Shown here: piece by piece, positions 10,101-22,076 of the stretch
How positions within the stretch are numbered: position 1 is the stretch's first letter
Layout: each line of letters opens with the position of its first letter
Source: Heliopora coerulea
Lineage: Eukaryota; Cnidaria; Anthozoa; Scleralcyonacea; Helioporidae
NCBI GenBank assembly: GCA_030142905.1
Contig: JASJOG010000006.1
Location: 3,646,501 to 3,710,500 of the forward strand
Length of the DNA stretch: 64,000 bases
Direction: 5' to 3'
Notes under the pieces: model-generated
What the model was told of the DNA's origin: nothing
Seen by the model: only the letters and a program-made list of their open reading frames with translations
Database searches by the model: none
Translations under genes and position numbers: made by a program

Positions 10101-12630
10101 GTGAATATTTTGAATGATGTTGATTAACATAGTAGAACTCCCTCAATTCTACTGCATAGTTTTGTACAGACAGCTACTTTAATTGAACTAGGTAGCTTGT
10201 ATCAAACAAAACACAGACCTACTAAAAATTAATTAGTATTCTTTACCACCCATTGTGAAATTTGAAGTCACCCACTGTAGTGATGTAAAATCACCCATTG
10301 TGGTAATTTGAAAGCTGCTGAAACTCCTGAGCTACGGAAGCCTAAGAAAATCAACTGTTAAAAAACAAGGCAAAAAAAAATAATCCAATTCATAAGCATT
10401 TTCACAAGTGAGATGTAAAAATTTATTCATATCACATCAATACCATTAAATATCACTGAACTGTAACGGCACAAGATGGTGACTGTTGTCAGTACTTACC
10501 GGTAAAGTTTATTATATGGCTGTGGCAGCGAATGGTCCGAATACGGAAATCGTACAATTTCATTTTGATTGGTTCATAAGTGGTCGGATATTTCCCGTAT
10601 TGCCCTCTCAAAGAGGGAAATTAAAAAACGCCATGTTTTTGTTGAATGAAAATTAAAATTTGTGACAAAATGTGAAGTGAAAATGTATTACGAACAATCA
10701 GAAAAATAAAAGTAGCCATGCAGAGTGAAGTTGGTAAAGAAATAGTAAATGAAATGATGACAGAATTGCAAGTTTTTATTTGACATTCTTTGCTTTGCAC
10801 TTGTCATTTATATTTCAGTAAAGCCATATAATAAACTAATTGCTGACCTCTTGTTCGGTCTGTAGTAGCGGAATATCGGACCTCTGTTTATGCTTCGGTC
10901 AATGCTAATCCAGAAAAGCGGTTGACACAAGTTTGATTATTTTTATTTAACCTTATCAGTTTACAAAGGAGTTCGTGCTGCGTGATTGACTTGTAGCACG
11001 GCTGTTCTAATTTCCAATTTTGTCGACATTAGCTACTTTGATGTCGAATACAGTGATTGATGTTGATGTTAGCGTTGTTATTCACACAACCCATTTTCAG
11101 ACGTATCTTTTGTCGACCTTCGAGACCTCCTGTGTTTGAGATAAAACTGCCAGGGAGACGTACCATCTCTGCCCCGCAGTTTTACATAAATGCTAAAATG
11201 ATTGAATTGTGGTGTTAATGCACGCCGGAGCGTGGGGAGGATATATACCCTCTCCTTTAGAAAGTGGGGCATCCTCATTTTCACCATGATTCAAAGTTAT
11301 GTTATGTCCATATTTGTCTGGTAATTTTCCACCGTACTTCTTGTCACGGAATGAAGGTCTTGCGATACGCCTTCACGATGCCAGAGACCCTAGGGTCGCT
11401 AAAGATGACCCCAGGAGATCCGAATGAGATTGAACTTTCCAGCTTCATAATTGAAAATCATTATCCCCACCTTGTTATGTTGATATACGCTCATGCACAT
11501 GTTTAAAATTCAAATTAAAATACTTTGCCAAATTTTACTTGTTTTGCCATGTTGTTCAGGGGATTAGATATTATTTCATTTGTCGTACTTCAGTGCAGTT
11601 AAACATTTTTTATAAGAACCTTTTTTAGGAACGTACTTTCTTCGGCACTTTAAAGTTAAATTTTCGTGTTGTTTTTGTACTTTTACTTAAGTGCATATTC
11701 AGACGTTACTGCTTAACTTTCACTTAAGTATTGTTCATGAAAAAATTTCTTAATTCATAATAGCTGCGCGGAGTGCAATTTCAAGGTAACGTAGTGGAGA
11801 AAAGATAGTTCCATGCAAATTTCGTACAGCACAAGGCATCCTGATTGGCTAAAAGGTTCTGAAATCTGCAGAGAAGCAGTAAAATAGGTCTGCTGAAGTA
11901 CGGGGAAAGTTGGAGTAGGTGGGAGCGGAAATAATGGCCGGGGTTTTGAGGAGAATATCTTTTTGCGATATCTACAGTATTAATTGGTAATCATACGACT
12001 TCTTGTTCAATTTGGAACTAACTTGCACTCGTGTGTTTTCCAAATGGCCCAAATTGTGTGCGCCTTGCAACGACACACAACGTTGAGCTGATTGAAAAAC
12101 GCACTTATGCAAGTTAACATCAAATTTAGTTTGGAACTAAATGATTACCTATACGAATCAAATAAAAAAGTGCCCTTCTTCCGTAAAAACAGGACTGTAT
12201 AACTGATATTCAATATTACTTTGCTTTTAATAATTTCACATTCCACCTGGTCATAATGCACACCTAACACCGAACATTGCTTATGGAACTTCAGTTTAAT
12301 AAAGAGAGGGCTATAGGCTTTAATATGTTGTGATAATTGAGAATGGTTAAATTTTAGGGTAAGAACCAACAAAAAGAAGCGAAAACCAATGTCTCTAGGA
12401 TCTGTAGATTATAGAAGTAAAAAAAACATGATAAAACATGCGCTACATGTCAACTAAACTATCATCCCGTTCCCATCGTTCTTCCACAATAAGGAGTATT
12501 AAAATAAAACCCAGTTTTGGTAACGGTTGAAGCTACAGCGTATTTTCTAATGTTATTATAATTAACAGGCATCCTCAGTGACGTCAAACAAAAACTGGAA
12601 AATGCTGAGAAGGAACTTGTGCAGCACTAG
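7058..12630 (+). CDS. ASDURF: ASDURF-like (prefoldin-like PAQosome subunit) small gene, four exons
   Basis: Exons 7058-7105, 7247-7300, 7396-7471 and 12569-12630 join to 240 nt, 79 codons plus a TAG stop. Every border is GT-AG and phases agree (0, 0, 1). The product is all coiled coil: a first helix of heptads in exons 1-2 (VNELEVLNSELSSLKSTA), then KVYKQ and KVLFLVNKASVVNEYK in exon 3, and GILSDVKQKLENAEKEL in exon 4. This parallels human ASDURF (about 96 aa): ELSNLKKNRKVYRQQ, FFLADRTEMLSESK and ILDELKKEYQE. ASDURF is known as an upstream frame on the ASNSD1 mRNA and as a prefoldin-like chaperone subunit. Here it has its own stop, and no ASNSD1 start was noticed downstream. The least certain point is the exon-1 donor (GAG/GTTTTA). 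An AATAAA follows 72 nt after the stop. Confidence 0.68.
7247..7300 (+). CDS. ASDURF: ASDURF-like exon 2
   Basis: 54 nt, phase 0 at both ends, acceptor TTTCCAG and donor GTTAGT. It encodes VNELEVLNSELSSLKSTA, a leucine heptad helix. Confidence 0.65.
7396..7471 (+). CDS. ASDURF: ASDURF-like exon 3
   Basis: 76 nt, acceptor TTGTCTAG and donor GTAAGA. It encodes KVYKQ and LFLVNKASVV, the most family-like part and the turn of the hairpin. Confidence 0.7.
8990..9420 (+). pseudogene. Penelope-like element remnant: GIY-YIG-type C-terminus plus degenerate hammerhead-like tail
   Basis: The frame ending at 9232 carries WSLHDHINEHLS, SSVYKHFTNSHDM, YYIHRPEIN and KLARLLF. These fit the late part of the GIY-YIG endonuclease module of Penelope-like elements: R/H-HxxEH, KHF--SHDM, IxRxxPxLN and the KLF-type end. 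The reverse transcriptase and GIY-YIG start are missing. About 110 nt downstream, CTGGTGA (9338) and a short TTGT/ACAA hairpin then GAAA recall the CUGANGA/GAAA hammerhead core found in Penelope elements, with decayed bases. The piece sits in the last intron of the ASDURF-like gene, same strand. An open frame continues upstream to 8795 but is not recognised. Confidence 0.55.
9421..12568. other. rest of the last ASDURF-like intron; nothing recognised
   Basis: No exon, RNA gene or named repeat can be supported. Short open frames (for example 9800-9985 and 11264-11506) have no recognisable motif. Confidence 0.4.
12569..12630 (+). CDS. ASDURF: ASDURF-like exon 4 with stop
   Basis: 62 nt after a 5.1-kb intron, acceptor AATTAACAG. 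It encodes the C-terminal helix GILSDVKQKLENAEKELVQH and then TAG. Confidence 0.68.
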
Positions 12631-12701
12631 TACCATAATAATTAAAAATACAGATGTTACTATTAAATCCTTGAAATCAAGCTCATTGTACTTCGTGTTC
12701 A

Positions 12702-12707
12702 AATAAA
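12702..12707 (+). terminator. candidate polyadenylation signal AATAAA
   Basis: AATAAA lies 72 nt after the ASDURF-like stop codon, with TG-rich sequence following. The position is typical for a short 3' UTR. Confidence 0.45.
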
Positions 12708-12974
12708 CTCCCAGTGAGTTGATATATTCGTTGTAAAATTAGACTTCTTCGTAATAATACGCATACTCTTTTTGGGCAGACAGCAGGGTTTCCGCCTGGA
12801 GTTACAGAATGGTGGTCGACCAAAAGATTTTGAGATTGTCTTGTGTCACCCCCACCAACCCGTGCCTACCAGAATTTTTGCCGCTCCCTCCGATTGTTGG
12901 TCATGAGCTGTAAGACTTATTTTCGAGCAATTTCGGATAAAAGTTTTGATTACACTTCCTGAGTGAAAAAGATT

Positions 12975-13050
12975 ATTAACCATCTAAGGTTCGAGACGTC
13001 TCCCCTTGACGAGTAAGACCGTCAGGCCTTAAGCCCTGTCTAAATTTTCG
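12975..13050. repeat. degenerate relative of the TTAACTCATTAAGGGG element
   Basis: It shares CCCCTTGACGAGTAAGACCG and a following TTAAGCCCTGTCTAAA with the core of the three copies at 2.6-3.8 kb; the ends are lost. Confidence 0.35.
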
Positions 13051-14763
13051 ATTAAAACATGCGACTAAATTTTCCTTAACGACTTTGTCGTTAACAAATT
13101 AAATTTCTCGAGTGACCGACTCAAATTGGCACGATTTTTTCTTGATAAGGTGAATTTTTCAGAAGCTGCCATTCCAGCCGTTGAAAAAGGCTTCTTGTCA
13201 AGGAAAAACTGTCAGGGTAAAATTGGTCGTGTTTACGGGGCTCAGGCCAGAATAAAACGCAGCAAGATATCCGCTTATGGTTCGCTGCAGTTTGTCCTCG
13301 ATGCTTAACACGCCAGTTTAACACGTACTCCAAGATGTCAATCAGAAAGTACAAAATCGCTAGTGTAAACAGCACTTAAATGTCGGACATAGTTTCCTTC
13401 ATACAGTTTTAATTTTTGCCCTAAGGCAAGCTTTTGTTATTATTTTCAACGGGAAAAAAACAAAACACAAAAACACAAAACGTTGACCGAATTTACTTTA
13501 TATCATGATGAAGGGGGGAACTTCTACTCTACTTCTACCTACCGTTACTTCTTCCTTTCTCTTAAGTCTCATCCGTTAGTTATTGTGGCATTAAGTTCCA
13601 ACGAGTGCAAAACTAAAGTTTGTATGACAGCTGTTTATTGAGCTACAAAATTAACTGTAATATAGCAGTCCTACAGACAATTCTTAAATGTTGCCTAGCG
13701 ATGTATTTCTCAGCCAACCAATGTGAAATAGATTAGTGATTGCCATTCTGGATTTTTACGAACTTTAGCGTGCTCTTTCAAAAAATGAACTACTCTGACC
13801 AGGATCTGGGACCGGTTGTTCAGAAGATTACAAGATATCAGGCTGTTTCAGTTACTCGGTCATGTTTTGAGTGGCCATTTGAGTTCAAACTTGATAGAAT
13901 TGAACCGTCCAGAAGTCGGGTAAAAGTCCATTAATCCAGAATAGAGCTTGTCGCGTAATAAACAACGGACAAACCTGCTCAATAATTTAGGATTTTCTCG
14001 TTGACCCTTTGAACCGACTCTGACGGAAAAGGCAGTTGTTAAGCTCTTATGGTTTGGAGGGTTTTCAATACATCACTGCACTTTCCAAGTTTCTGTCTGT
14101 CGCCTTTCATTTAGTGGTACTTAAATAGAAATGCAGAATACCACTATCAGTACACTCAATGCACTTCTATCGCATCGTACATGATGGGTCTGATGCCTGC
14201 CGAACGTAATGAAGTTGCAGTTTTCGCGACAGGACTTGGTTAGGTCTGCCTTTTAGACGATTTCCGCTTCATCGTCCTTGATTTGATGTCTCTCTTCGCC
14301 ATTTAGTTCAAGCAGCCATCACACGACTAACAAGTACACGTAAATGTAACAAGCAGCGTTTTTAAATAAGTTTAAATAGATAAATAATTAAATGAATAAA
14401 TAAACACTTTTTGACAGACTTATTGCAAGTCTGAGCCAGTGAATGTCGCACAAGCCAACAACAGTTGTCAAACGTGTCGTCTAACTGTCAATGAAAGAAA
14501 CCTAGTCTCTCTTTTCGCATAGTTGATCACCAGCTTTCTCATGTTGGCGAACCCACACTTGTCAAATCCACAAATTCACTTCTATCGACCAAGTGTCGTT
14601 AACCATCAACCAATCAACATTCGTGTACGGTTCGCGTCATTTTCACTTAAGCCACATAAAATGGGCGAAGAAGAAAAACAAAAGGCACAGCATGGACGAA
14701 GACATACGCCGAAGGACATTTCAGCATTAATTTTTCTGATCATCTAAAAAATTCAAAATAATC
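13051..14763. other. intergenic, nothing firmly recognised
   Basis: No coding exon is supported. A GGGACCGGTTGTTC motif at 13808 matches the left end of the element at 16864 and may be a solo fragment. Confidence 0.35.
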
Positions 14764-14919
14764 CTCATATAGGTGGCGTACATGTGACGTCATGGCAGCC
14801 ATCTTGGATAAACTTCCATAAAAGAATCTCATTAACTTCTATTGTATTTGGAGCCAACATGGCCACCGTATTTTTGTCTTGCGAATCCTAAGGGATTAGT
14901 TGCAACCCACCTATATGAG
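14764..14919. mobile_element. MITE with CTCATATAGGTGG terminal inverted repeats, copy 1
   Basis: It starts CTCATATAGGTGG and ends CCACCTATATGAG, a 13-bp perfect inverted repeat 156 bp apart, with no coding capacity. An inverted diverged copy lies at 31075-31222. Confidence 0.75.
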
Positions 14920-15384
14920 ATGTGTCGCTGCCAGGACACAAGGTCAAGAACATTTCTTCGGTTGTTAGTCATTCGATAACAATTCATTGTTCTGTGGGAG
15001 GATTTCCCAATATGTATACGATTTTGTCCGCATTCTGTGTTTCCGCTTTCTTTCAGTAAGGTTATCTCTGTAGAAGAATCGACAACTACCGGCCAATAGT
15101 TGCAGTTCTCTTTAATTTACGTGAAATAAAAATGTATACAATAAAAGTCAGCAGATGCCTTGGAAAACATACTCGACGGTGTCAAATGTAAACGCTAAAT
15201 CAGGTTACGTGATATATGCCATGTAGTAAATTTAACTCTCATGACTTTATTCATAATGAACCTAGATACAGTACATTGTAAAAGGACGCCGGAGGTCATC
15301 CCTGTATAGGCACCCCACAACAATAATTATTACAGTTAAATAATTACTAAAATTAACTTAATAAAAACTTAATAAATTATCATG

Positions 15385-16210
15385 ATATTAGTTGAGATTC
15401 CTGTATTCTTTTAACCTGCTCCTAAACTTTCCCAAGGTATCAACATCAACAATTTCTTTTGGTAGAATATTCGATTCTTTAACAAAGCATGTAAATAAAA
15501 TGAAAATTTTAAAATGTCAATCCCACTTGAAGCTATTTTCAAACTACTGGGGTGTGGTCTTCTTAAACTATAATTAGCTTTAGTTTCAAAAAATTAGAAG
15601 GTTAAAGCCCATTTAATCAGTGGATAGTTTTATAACATTCAACTAATGACAAAACACCCTTTCCTTTAAGCTGTTTCAATCTAGCATCTTAATTCTCTCT
15701 TCATATTCCATTTCATGTCCCCTAGCACCCAAAGCACACTTCGATGCTCGACGCTGTACTTTTTCTAACTCCTTTCCTTTTCTAAATATCGCGACCAAAT
15801 TGCAACTGCATATTCCAATATCGGTCTTACTACAGACTAGTATAGTAACGAAATGCATTTACTATTTTTGACCCCACTGTTCTTTTTATTAGTCCACGAT
15901 TATGTTAGCGTTTCTTGCCGCAGTTTGTACCTGAAAACTCCGCAATGAATTGTTCGTTACTGTTACTCCAAGATTATTCAACTTCTCTATTGCCATCGGA
16001 TATTCTCCTCATAACGTGTATGGTGGTTTTGATTTATTGCATGTATGCATGGCGTCACATTTTTCTGCATGAAATTTCATTTGCCAAGTTCTACCCCAAG
16101 TTGCAAGTGAAAATAAATCTGCTTGAAGAATGTCTATCGAATTGCAGTTTCAATTATACGAAATTTAATTTCAACTCTCAATATAAAACTAGTTTGCAAG
16201 ATCTGAACCT
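15385..16210 (-). pseudogene. decayed LINE fragment (CR1/L2-type RT C-terminal part)
   Basis: Minus-strand translation, with several stops, gives in order WQMKFHAEKC, a LGVTVTNN-type strand, the (L)EKVQRRASKCALG block at about 15790-15720, YEERIKMLD, SLKERV, and finally LPKEIVDVDTLGKFRSRLKEY at about 15450-15400. This is the standard order of the end of a jockey-superfamily LINE ORF2. The catalytic YADD region is absent. It lies intergenic, about 1 kb past the 3' end of LGIC-A. Confidence 0.75.
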
Positions 16211-16863
16211 GTAAGCCATTGTCTATACTTGAAAAATATAGTGAAATTTAGGCTGTTTAGTCTCAACATTGGCTCGCCACTAAAATCGTCCCTCATGTAG
16301 GTAAGTAAATCCTGAGAGACAAATCGAAAGTTGATGCAAAGAAAGCTCTTCGAATTTCAACCTCTCTTATATCTTATGAGTTCATACAACCCAAAGTCTA
16401 TGTTATCGCTCACTAATTCATCCTTCCACAGCGACGTTCGGAGATTCTCCTGTCAATCAGAAACGGCAACATAATGTTCACGCAAGCGACAAGTGTTCAT
16501 TCAATTACGAGAGCGAAACGACTTTTTACGATTTAAAACATGGCGGAATGACATAACTTGCGACCCACCATGTTGCCAGTCCTAAAATTCTTTATAACAA
16601 TTACTTTCTATATTGCAGTATTGTTCATATTTCTCTTTTGTTCATATACCAGTATGTACACGTACGACTTCTTAATGATGGTAGAGCATTTTCAGTCCTA
16701 GAGCAGTCGTAAACCAGGCTTGAAAATCCATTCGCATATTGGCGGTGGCGAATGTAGAACAAGAAAAACAAGATAAGAGTAAAGTGGTGGAACTTTATGG
16801 TGACATGATTTAGACAAAGAAGACAGTGCAAGTTGTCCACGTTCTTTCATTATAATTTCACCT

Positions 16864-17105
16864 GGGCCCGGTTGTTCAAACGGCGATTAGCTTAATCCAG
16901 AATTAGCGAAAAATTTGTGGACAAATTGTGATCACGCTAATGAGAAAAGCTGAAACTTTCTTTAACAGATTTCGGGTTCATGCAAAAAAAGTTTTAAGTT
17001 GTAAAATTTGAACTGGATTAAACAACCATAACAAACGAAATCGAAACAACAGATTAACTAGTAGTCCAGGATTAGCGCTAATCGTAATTTGAACAAACGG
17101 TCCCT
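16864..17105. mobile_element. MITE-like element with GGGCCCGGTTGTTCAAA inverted ends
   Basis: The left end GGGCCCGGTTGTTCAAACGGCGATTAGC is mirrored by GCGCTAATCGTAATTTGAACAAACGGTCCC at the right. It is 240 bp, non-coding, and lies just downstream of the LGIC-A stop codon, probably in or beyond its 3' UTR. Confidence 0.65.
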
Positions 17106-17221
17106 GAGGTCTAAAGCCAACGTTAAAAACTTGCCCTAGACGGCATAGATGACACATGTTCTCACCAGGCAGATGGAGTATCCTCCCATAACGATTACTA
17201 TGCCTGGAATGTTAGCAATGG

Positions 17222-17593
17222 CTAGCCACTTTTCAATTGATACCAGTATACCACGTTAAAGATCATGTACGCGGATGGATATAAGAGTTTAGTTATCTTG
17301 TCAACACTGGATACAATCGTCTTGTCTCTTTCTATTTTTGTTAATTCGTTGTCCATATCGAATTTAGTTTTGTTTACCAACGCTCCATTGAGATATTGGT
17401 CTTTTGATTCAACGTTGTCATCGCTACTTTTTGATGATGTTATGTTTTGTCTTTTCAGCAAGTTTCCATGTTTTGAACAAACAGATTCTCTTTCCTGTAA
17501 AAAATTTCGGTTGGGAATTTTAATGAAACTCTGAGCTTTACAGTGGAGAGAGCTAACTTCAACAATCTGTTTCGTGCCATATGCACCCAAAAC
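17222..17593 (-). CDS. LGIC-A exon 8: cytoplasmic loop and M4
   Basis: 372 nt, phase 0 acceptor TGTACAG. Ser/Lys-rich loop, then the M4 helix and a TAG stop at 17224-17222 directly after YWYQLKSG. Confidence 0.9.
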   Translation of the reverse strand, partial: VLGAYGTKQIVEVSSLHCKAQSFIKIPNRNFLQERESVCSKHGNLLKRQNITSSKSSDDNVESKDQYLNGALVNKTKFDMDNELTKIERDKTIVSSVDKITKLLYPSAYMIFNVVYWYQLKSG

Positions 17594-20500
17594 CTGTACA
17601 CAATTGCATTAATACATCAATCCATCATTTTGCACGAATAGTCTCAACTTCAGAATTTTCAATTATATCAAAAAAGAAGCACCAGGGGACAAAAAGTTAA
17701 ACTGGGCAGAATTGAAAAGTATGAAATTCAGTGTATACGCGTATAATGAGGCATTGTGGTATTTGTGCAATTGGTTCAGTGCCCTCTATTTTCAACGTTT
17801 TCATAACCTGATTTTTAACATGATTTTCAACACGCGGGCATCCTCTCATTCTGCAGCCTACATCAGAACCGAGACACAATTTCTGTTATTATCTTGCCTG
17901 AGAATGATAAAAAGTAGCTCATCCTAACCTAAACCTTAGTATAAACTCTAACCCCAAATTCTACCCTAAACCTAATTGATCTTTTGCAACTATTGTTGAA
18001 AAAGCCAGAACACTCAATCCAGGAGTCTCTCATTCCAGCGGTGTCTACAACGGTTTCTCATACGCGTGACGACACCGACGCTTTAGTCCCGCTGAAACTA
18101 GACGATCAACCGTAGACAACGCGTGCTATCCACGCTTTCAGGTATGGATTTTGCGTCATCTGGCTTGATACCATGTGATCGTTGTTCTGTTAATAGCAAT
18201 AATTCTTTAAACCCCCCTACCTTGTTTTTCTTGGCTTTTCTGTTAAAGCCGAACCTTTCTTTGATAGTATCTTTCACAATGTAAAAGTTGAGGACGACTA
18301 TATACTCAAGAAGCGTAGTTAAGACGAAACCAAATGATGTCAAAAAGTATACGTCAATGGCCTTTACGTAGCTTACTGGAGGCATACTGGAATTGGTGGC
18401 GGACCAAATGGTTGCAATGGTAAGCAGTGTCGTTAAACTGAGTGCGACACGTGCAGGAGTTGCTTTTGGGTCCACCCAAAAGGATAATCCTGCAAGAACT
18501 ACGAGGAAAATACATGGAATGTAAACTTGAATTAAGTGATGAACCAGACGTCTCTCAAACACAAACGTTACTTCGAGAATTGAATATCGACCTGAAAATT
18601 AATACGGTTCCAGTAAGTGCATATCCTCCAATACGGCAAATCTTTTCTAAATCCCCGTTTACATTGTAAAATTTTGGACACGGCACGGCACATTAGCCTT
18701 GCTGAGACCTACATTTATTCAGAGGTGCTCGGCACGGCTAAATTGTCAGGCACGGGTACCAAATTTTAAGAAGTCCGCACCGTTTACACTGAAAATCACC
18801 CGTGCCGTACCAAAAAAATATCGGCACCCATGCCAAAATTGTAGCCGTGCCGTGGCCAAGATGTTACAGCGTAGACGGGATTTAAATTGGCCAGCTAATG
18901 ACGACACGCGCTATCACAGACATTTGGAGCGAATCAACAAATACTTTACGCGGTTTATTTTCAAATGTAGGGTTCATCCAACACAGATGTCGACTTAGAG
19001 ATACCCTAACATTTGTCCAAGGTTCAATTTTGTGTTGTAAATGTTTTCATTGTTATTGTGCGTTATTCTTTCTTTGGTTCTGTTTCTCCACGTTCTTACG
19101 TTCACTGGCAATATGTACTTATCCTCATACTTGTCTGCTGATATCATGGGGATGGGTGACCAGTGAACTGAGTAATCCCCAGTCACTAAGGACTCAAAGG
19201 CATAAATTTTCAGTCGTACTTGTGACCCTCCTCAAGGCTGAATGACCCATTTAGATAACGTTAGGGTTAGAATTAATGTTAGGATTAAGGTTAGGATTAG
19301 GCGTGGATCTAGTGTAGGAAAAGTTTCAGTTTCCTTAAAGGTCATTGTTGCCTGGAGAAGTCGTGGTGGTAAACGTACGAGTTCACAGACTGGTCGCTGA
19401 ATGTTCTGACTTTCATCAAGCTCGTACTCCTTGAAAGATGCTTGCTTAACCCTTAAATGGAGATCAAACTTTTAACCTTGGATGACAGATGAGACTTTCT
19501 ATTGAACATCAAGGAGGCAGACGAAGAGCTTACACTACAAATGCTTGTCTACTTGATTGACAGCGTCTTGTGATACATACGTACGCTACTTGTGCGGATA
19601 TCTCAGGGTCGCCTGACTCATCTACAAGGCTTTGACTAACTATTAACGATTGTAATGAAGGTTGCACTTTCAGACAATCATTCTGCCTTCGCACTTTCTT
19701 ATGCAAACAACTGAACGTTAAATGTTAGTGATGTCTTATAGCATTCCGGCTGTACTTAAAAACGTGACAGAAAATTTCAATGAAATTCTAAATTGACGTT
19801 TTTTCATGACTCACCTGCAGCATATTCCCTGACGTAAGACCGTTTTTTGAGTGAAGTAACGTCAAACTGGCTTAAGGTTGTGTCCATAATATCTACAGCA
19901 TTCTGCTCTTCCCACACATAGCGCACTAAATCAGTTGGATAAGCGTCTGTATTGTGGGGGGAAAAAAGCAAACGAAAACTAGTATCCAGTAACACCGTGT
20001 TGGAACTGTTTTCCACCTAATTTAGTCATATACAGTATATCATCGCATCTTATAAAATAACGTCACTCGTACGCGAGCTCTGATTGGTTAATACCCGTGT
20101 TTGGATAAGCGGATGCAAACACGGAAAATTTCCCGCCAAAAGTGTATGGAAGTTTGTTTTGCTCGTTCAGTCTTATTATTTTATGAAAGGAACACGTAAC
20201 GGCTTTTGAGTGTTTGAATAGTGTGATTCAAACAATTGGTATGTTGCTGGACTTTCAAATAGATTAAAAAACACGCTTGTTTTTCCTCCTTGTCACAGCG
20301 TTGAAGTGATCTCACTTTGTTGACCAAGGTTCGATCTTCATAAGCCTAGCACTGATTGACAGTTGATGATTTTCGGGAGAATTGCTTACTTCATCATTGG
20401 GTTTATTAAGTTTACTGCTCTTCATTGATAGTTATTTTATAAAAGAAATACCAAATGGATTCCCTTGCTTTGATACTGTGATCCAAACACTTGGAATGTT

Positions 20501-22045
20501 GGTCAACTTTCGAAAAGCTGAAAACATTCGCCTTTCTGAAGTCTCGCAACATCCCGCGTGTTTGATCACAGTATCCAAACACGGGAATTCATTTGGTATT
20601 TCTAAATTACGACCTGTTTACGCGAGATCGCCGTTGTTGGGGATAGGGCTATACGAGATATACGGACCCAAAAGAAATGGTTCGTGATTTGGTATGCTCC
20701 ATTATGAACCATTTCTTTTTGTAACATAGATGGAATATAACGCCGTTTCTGATTGGCTGCCATACTTGCTCCATATCTCAATGGAGCACGGAAAAAACCT
20801 GGGAAAACACTTAGAAAAAAAATTCTTGAGAAAATTTTCATTAAAGTAAAACTGCAAAAACAGTGAGTTACTTCTTAAATGGAGAAGGAAAATATCATTG
20901 ACGGCTTGGAGGGTTAAACAATTTTAGACCTACATTCGGGTTGAACTTTGGTGAGAAAGTTTTGAGCCGTTAATAACGACAACAGCAAAACTGCTTTATC
21001 GACGAAACATTTCGCCTCTTAATTTGTCCAACGAAGAAATGGGTAAAATTTTGGCAAATAAAACAACTGATAAAAACAAACAGAACAACAAACTGGTTTG
21101 TGGCAACATTTAAAGGAAGGTGAAGGTATGGAATATTCAAAGTATACGCAAACGATTCAGACTACAAATCGTAAACAGTAAATCCAACCTGGGAGCACTT
21201 ACTGTGAAACACATGAATTTAAAGCCATATATGAAAACGTTGTACGTAAAAAGAATGACATTGAATAACTATCTAATACGTTATCTCAGACTGTCTTCAA
21301 GTAAGGGTGAATAACGAATTAGAAATTTTTCATGATAATCTGCCTCTGCCGAAGTCAACTGAAAAATGTTGACTCGAACGGGATTTGAACTCACACCTTC
21401 GGGATATCGGTCCGCAGCTCTACCTGTTAAACTATCGAGTCCACAGGGATTGGAGGCGAGTTTTTATCTAACTTAAGTGCACGAGATATTCTCGCGACAA
21501 CTTAACGCTTATCCATGAGAGAATGTGCAGTATTTCAATTCTGCATGAACATGAGATGCATGAACAGAAATTTTTCATAAAAAAATTTTTCATGAAGAAT
21601 TTCTGTGCATGTATCTCTGAGGATGATTCTAAAATAACGAATTATTCAACTCACTTTTAGGAAAGTGATCGCAGTAGAATATCAAATAATTTTGAGGCGC
21701 GCGATGCGCAGACACAGGAAGGACTAGGAGCATTGTAGTACATTAGGAGTGGGAATTAGCTTTGCAGAGCAATTTTGATGTTTAATTTTAATGATTTTAA
21801 TAAATTCAACTATTGATCGAGAAATTGGGAGTTACTGGGTGAGCTGAAGTAAGTTTACGTAATAAGCAAATAAGTCATGAACTTTACTTACAACTTAGCA
21901 AGACTATCGAACAAGTTTGGGTATCCATTGGATAGTTGACGAGATTCATTGGACACATCGCTTTGACGGTTACTCTACAATATTTCGAAATTGAATCAAC
22001 GGCCATAATAACAACTGTTACAACAACCACAAAAGCAACAACAAC

Positions 22046-22076
<31 letters not shown>

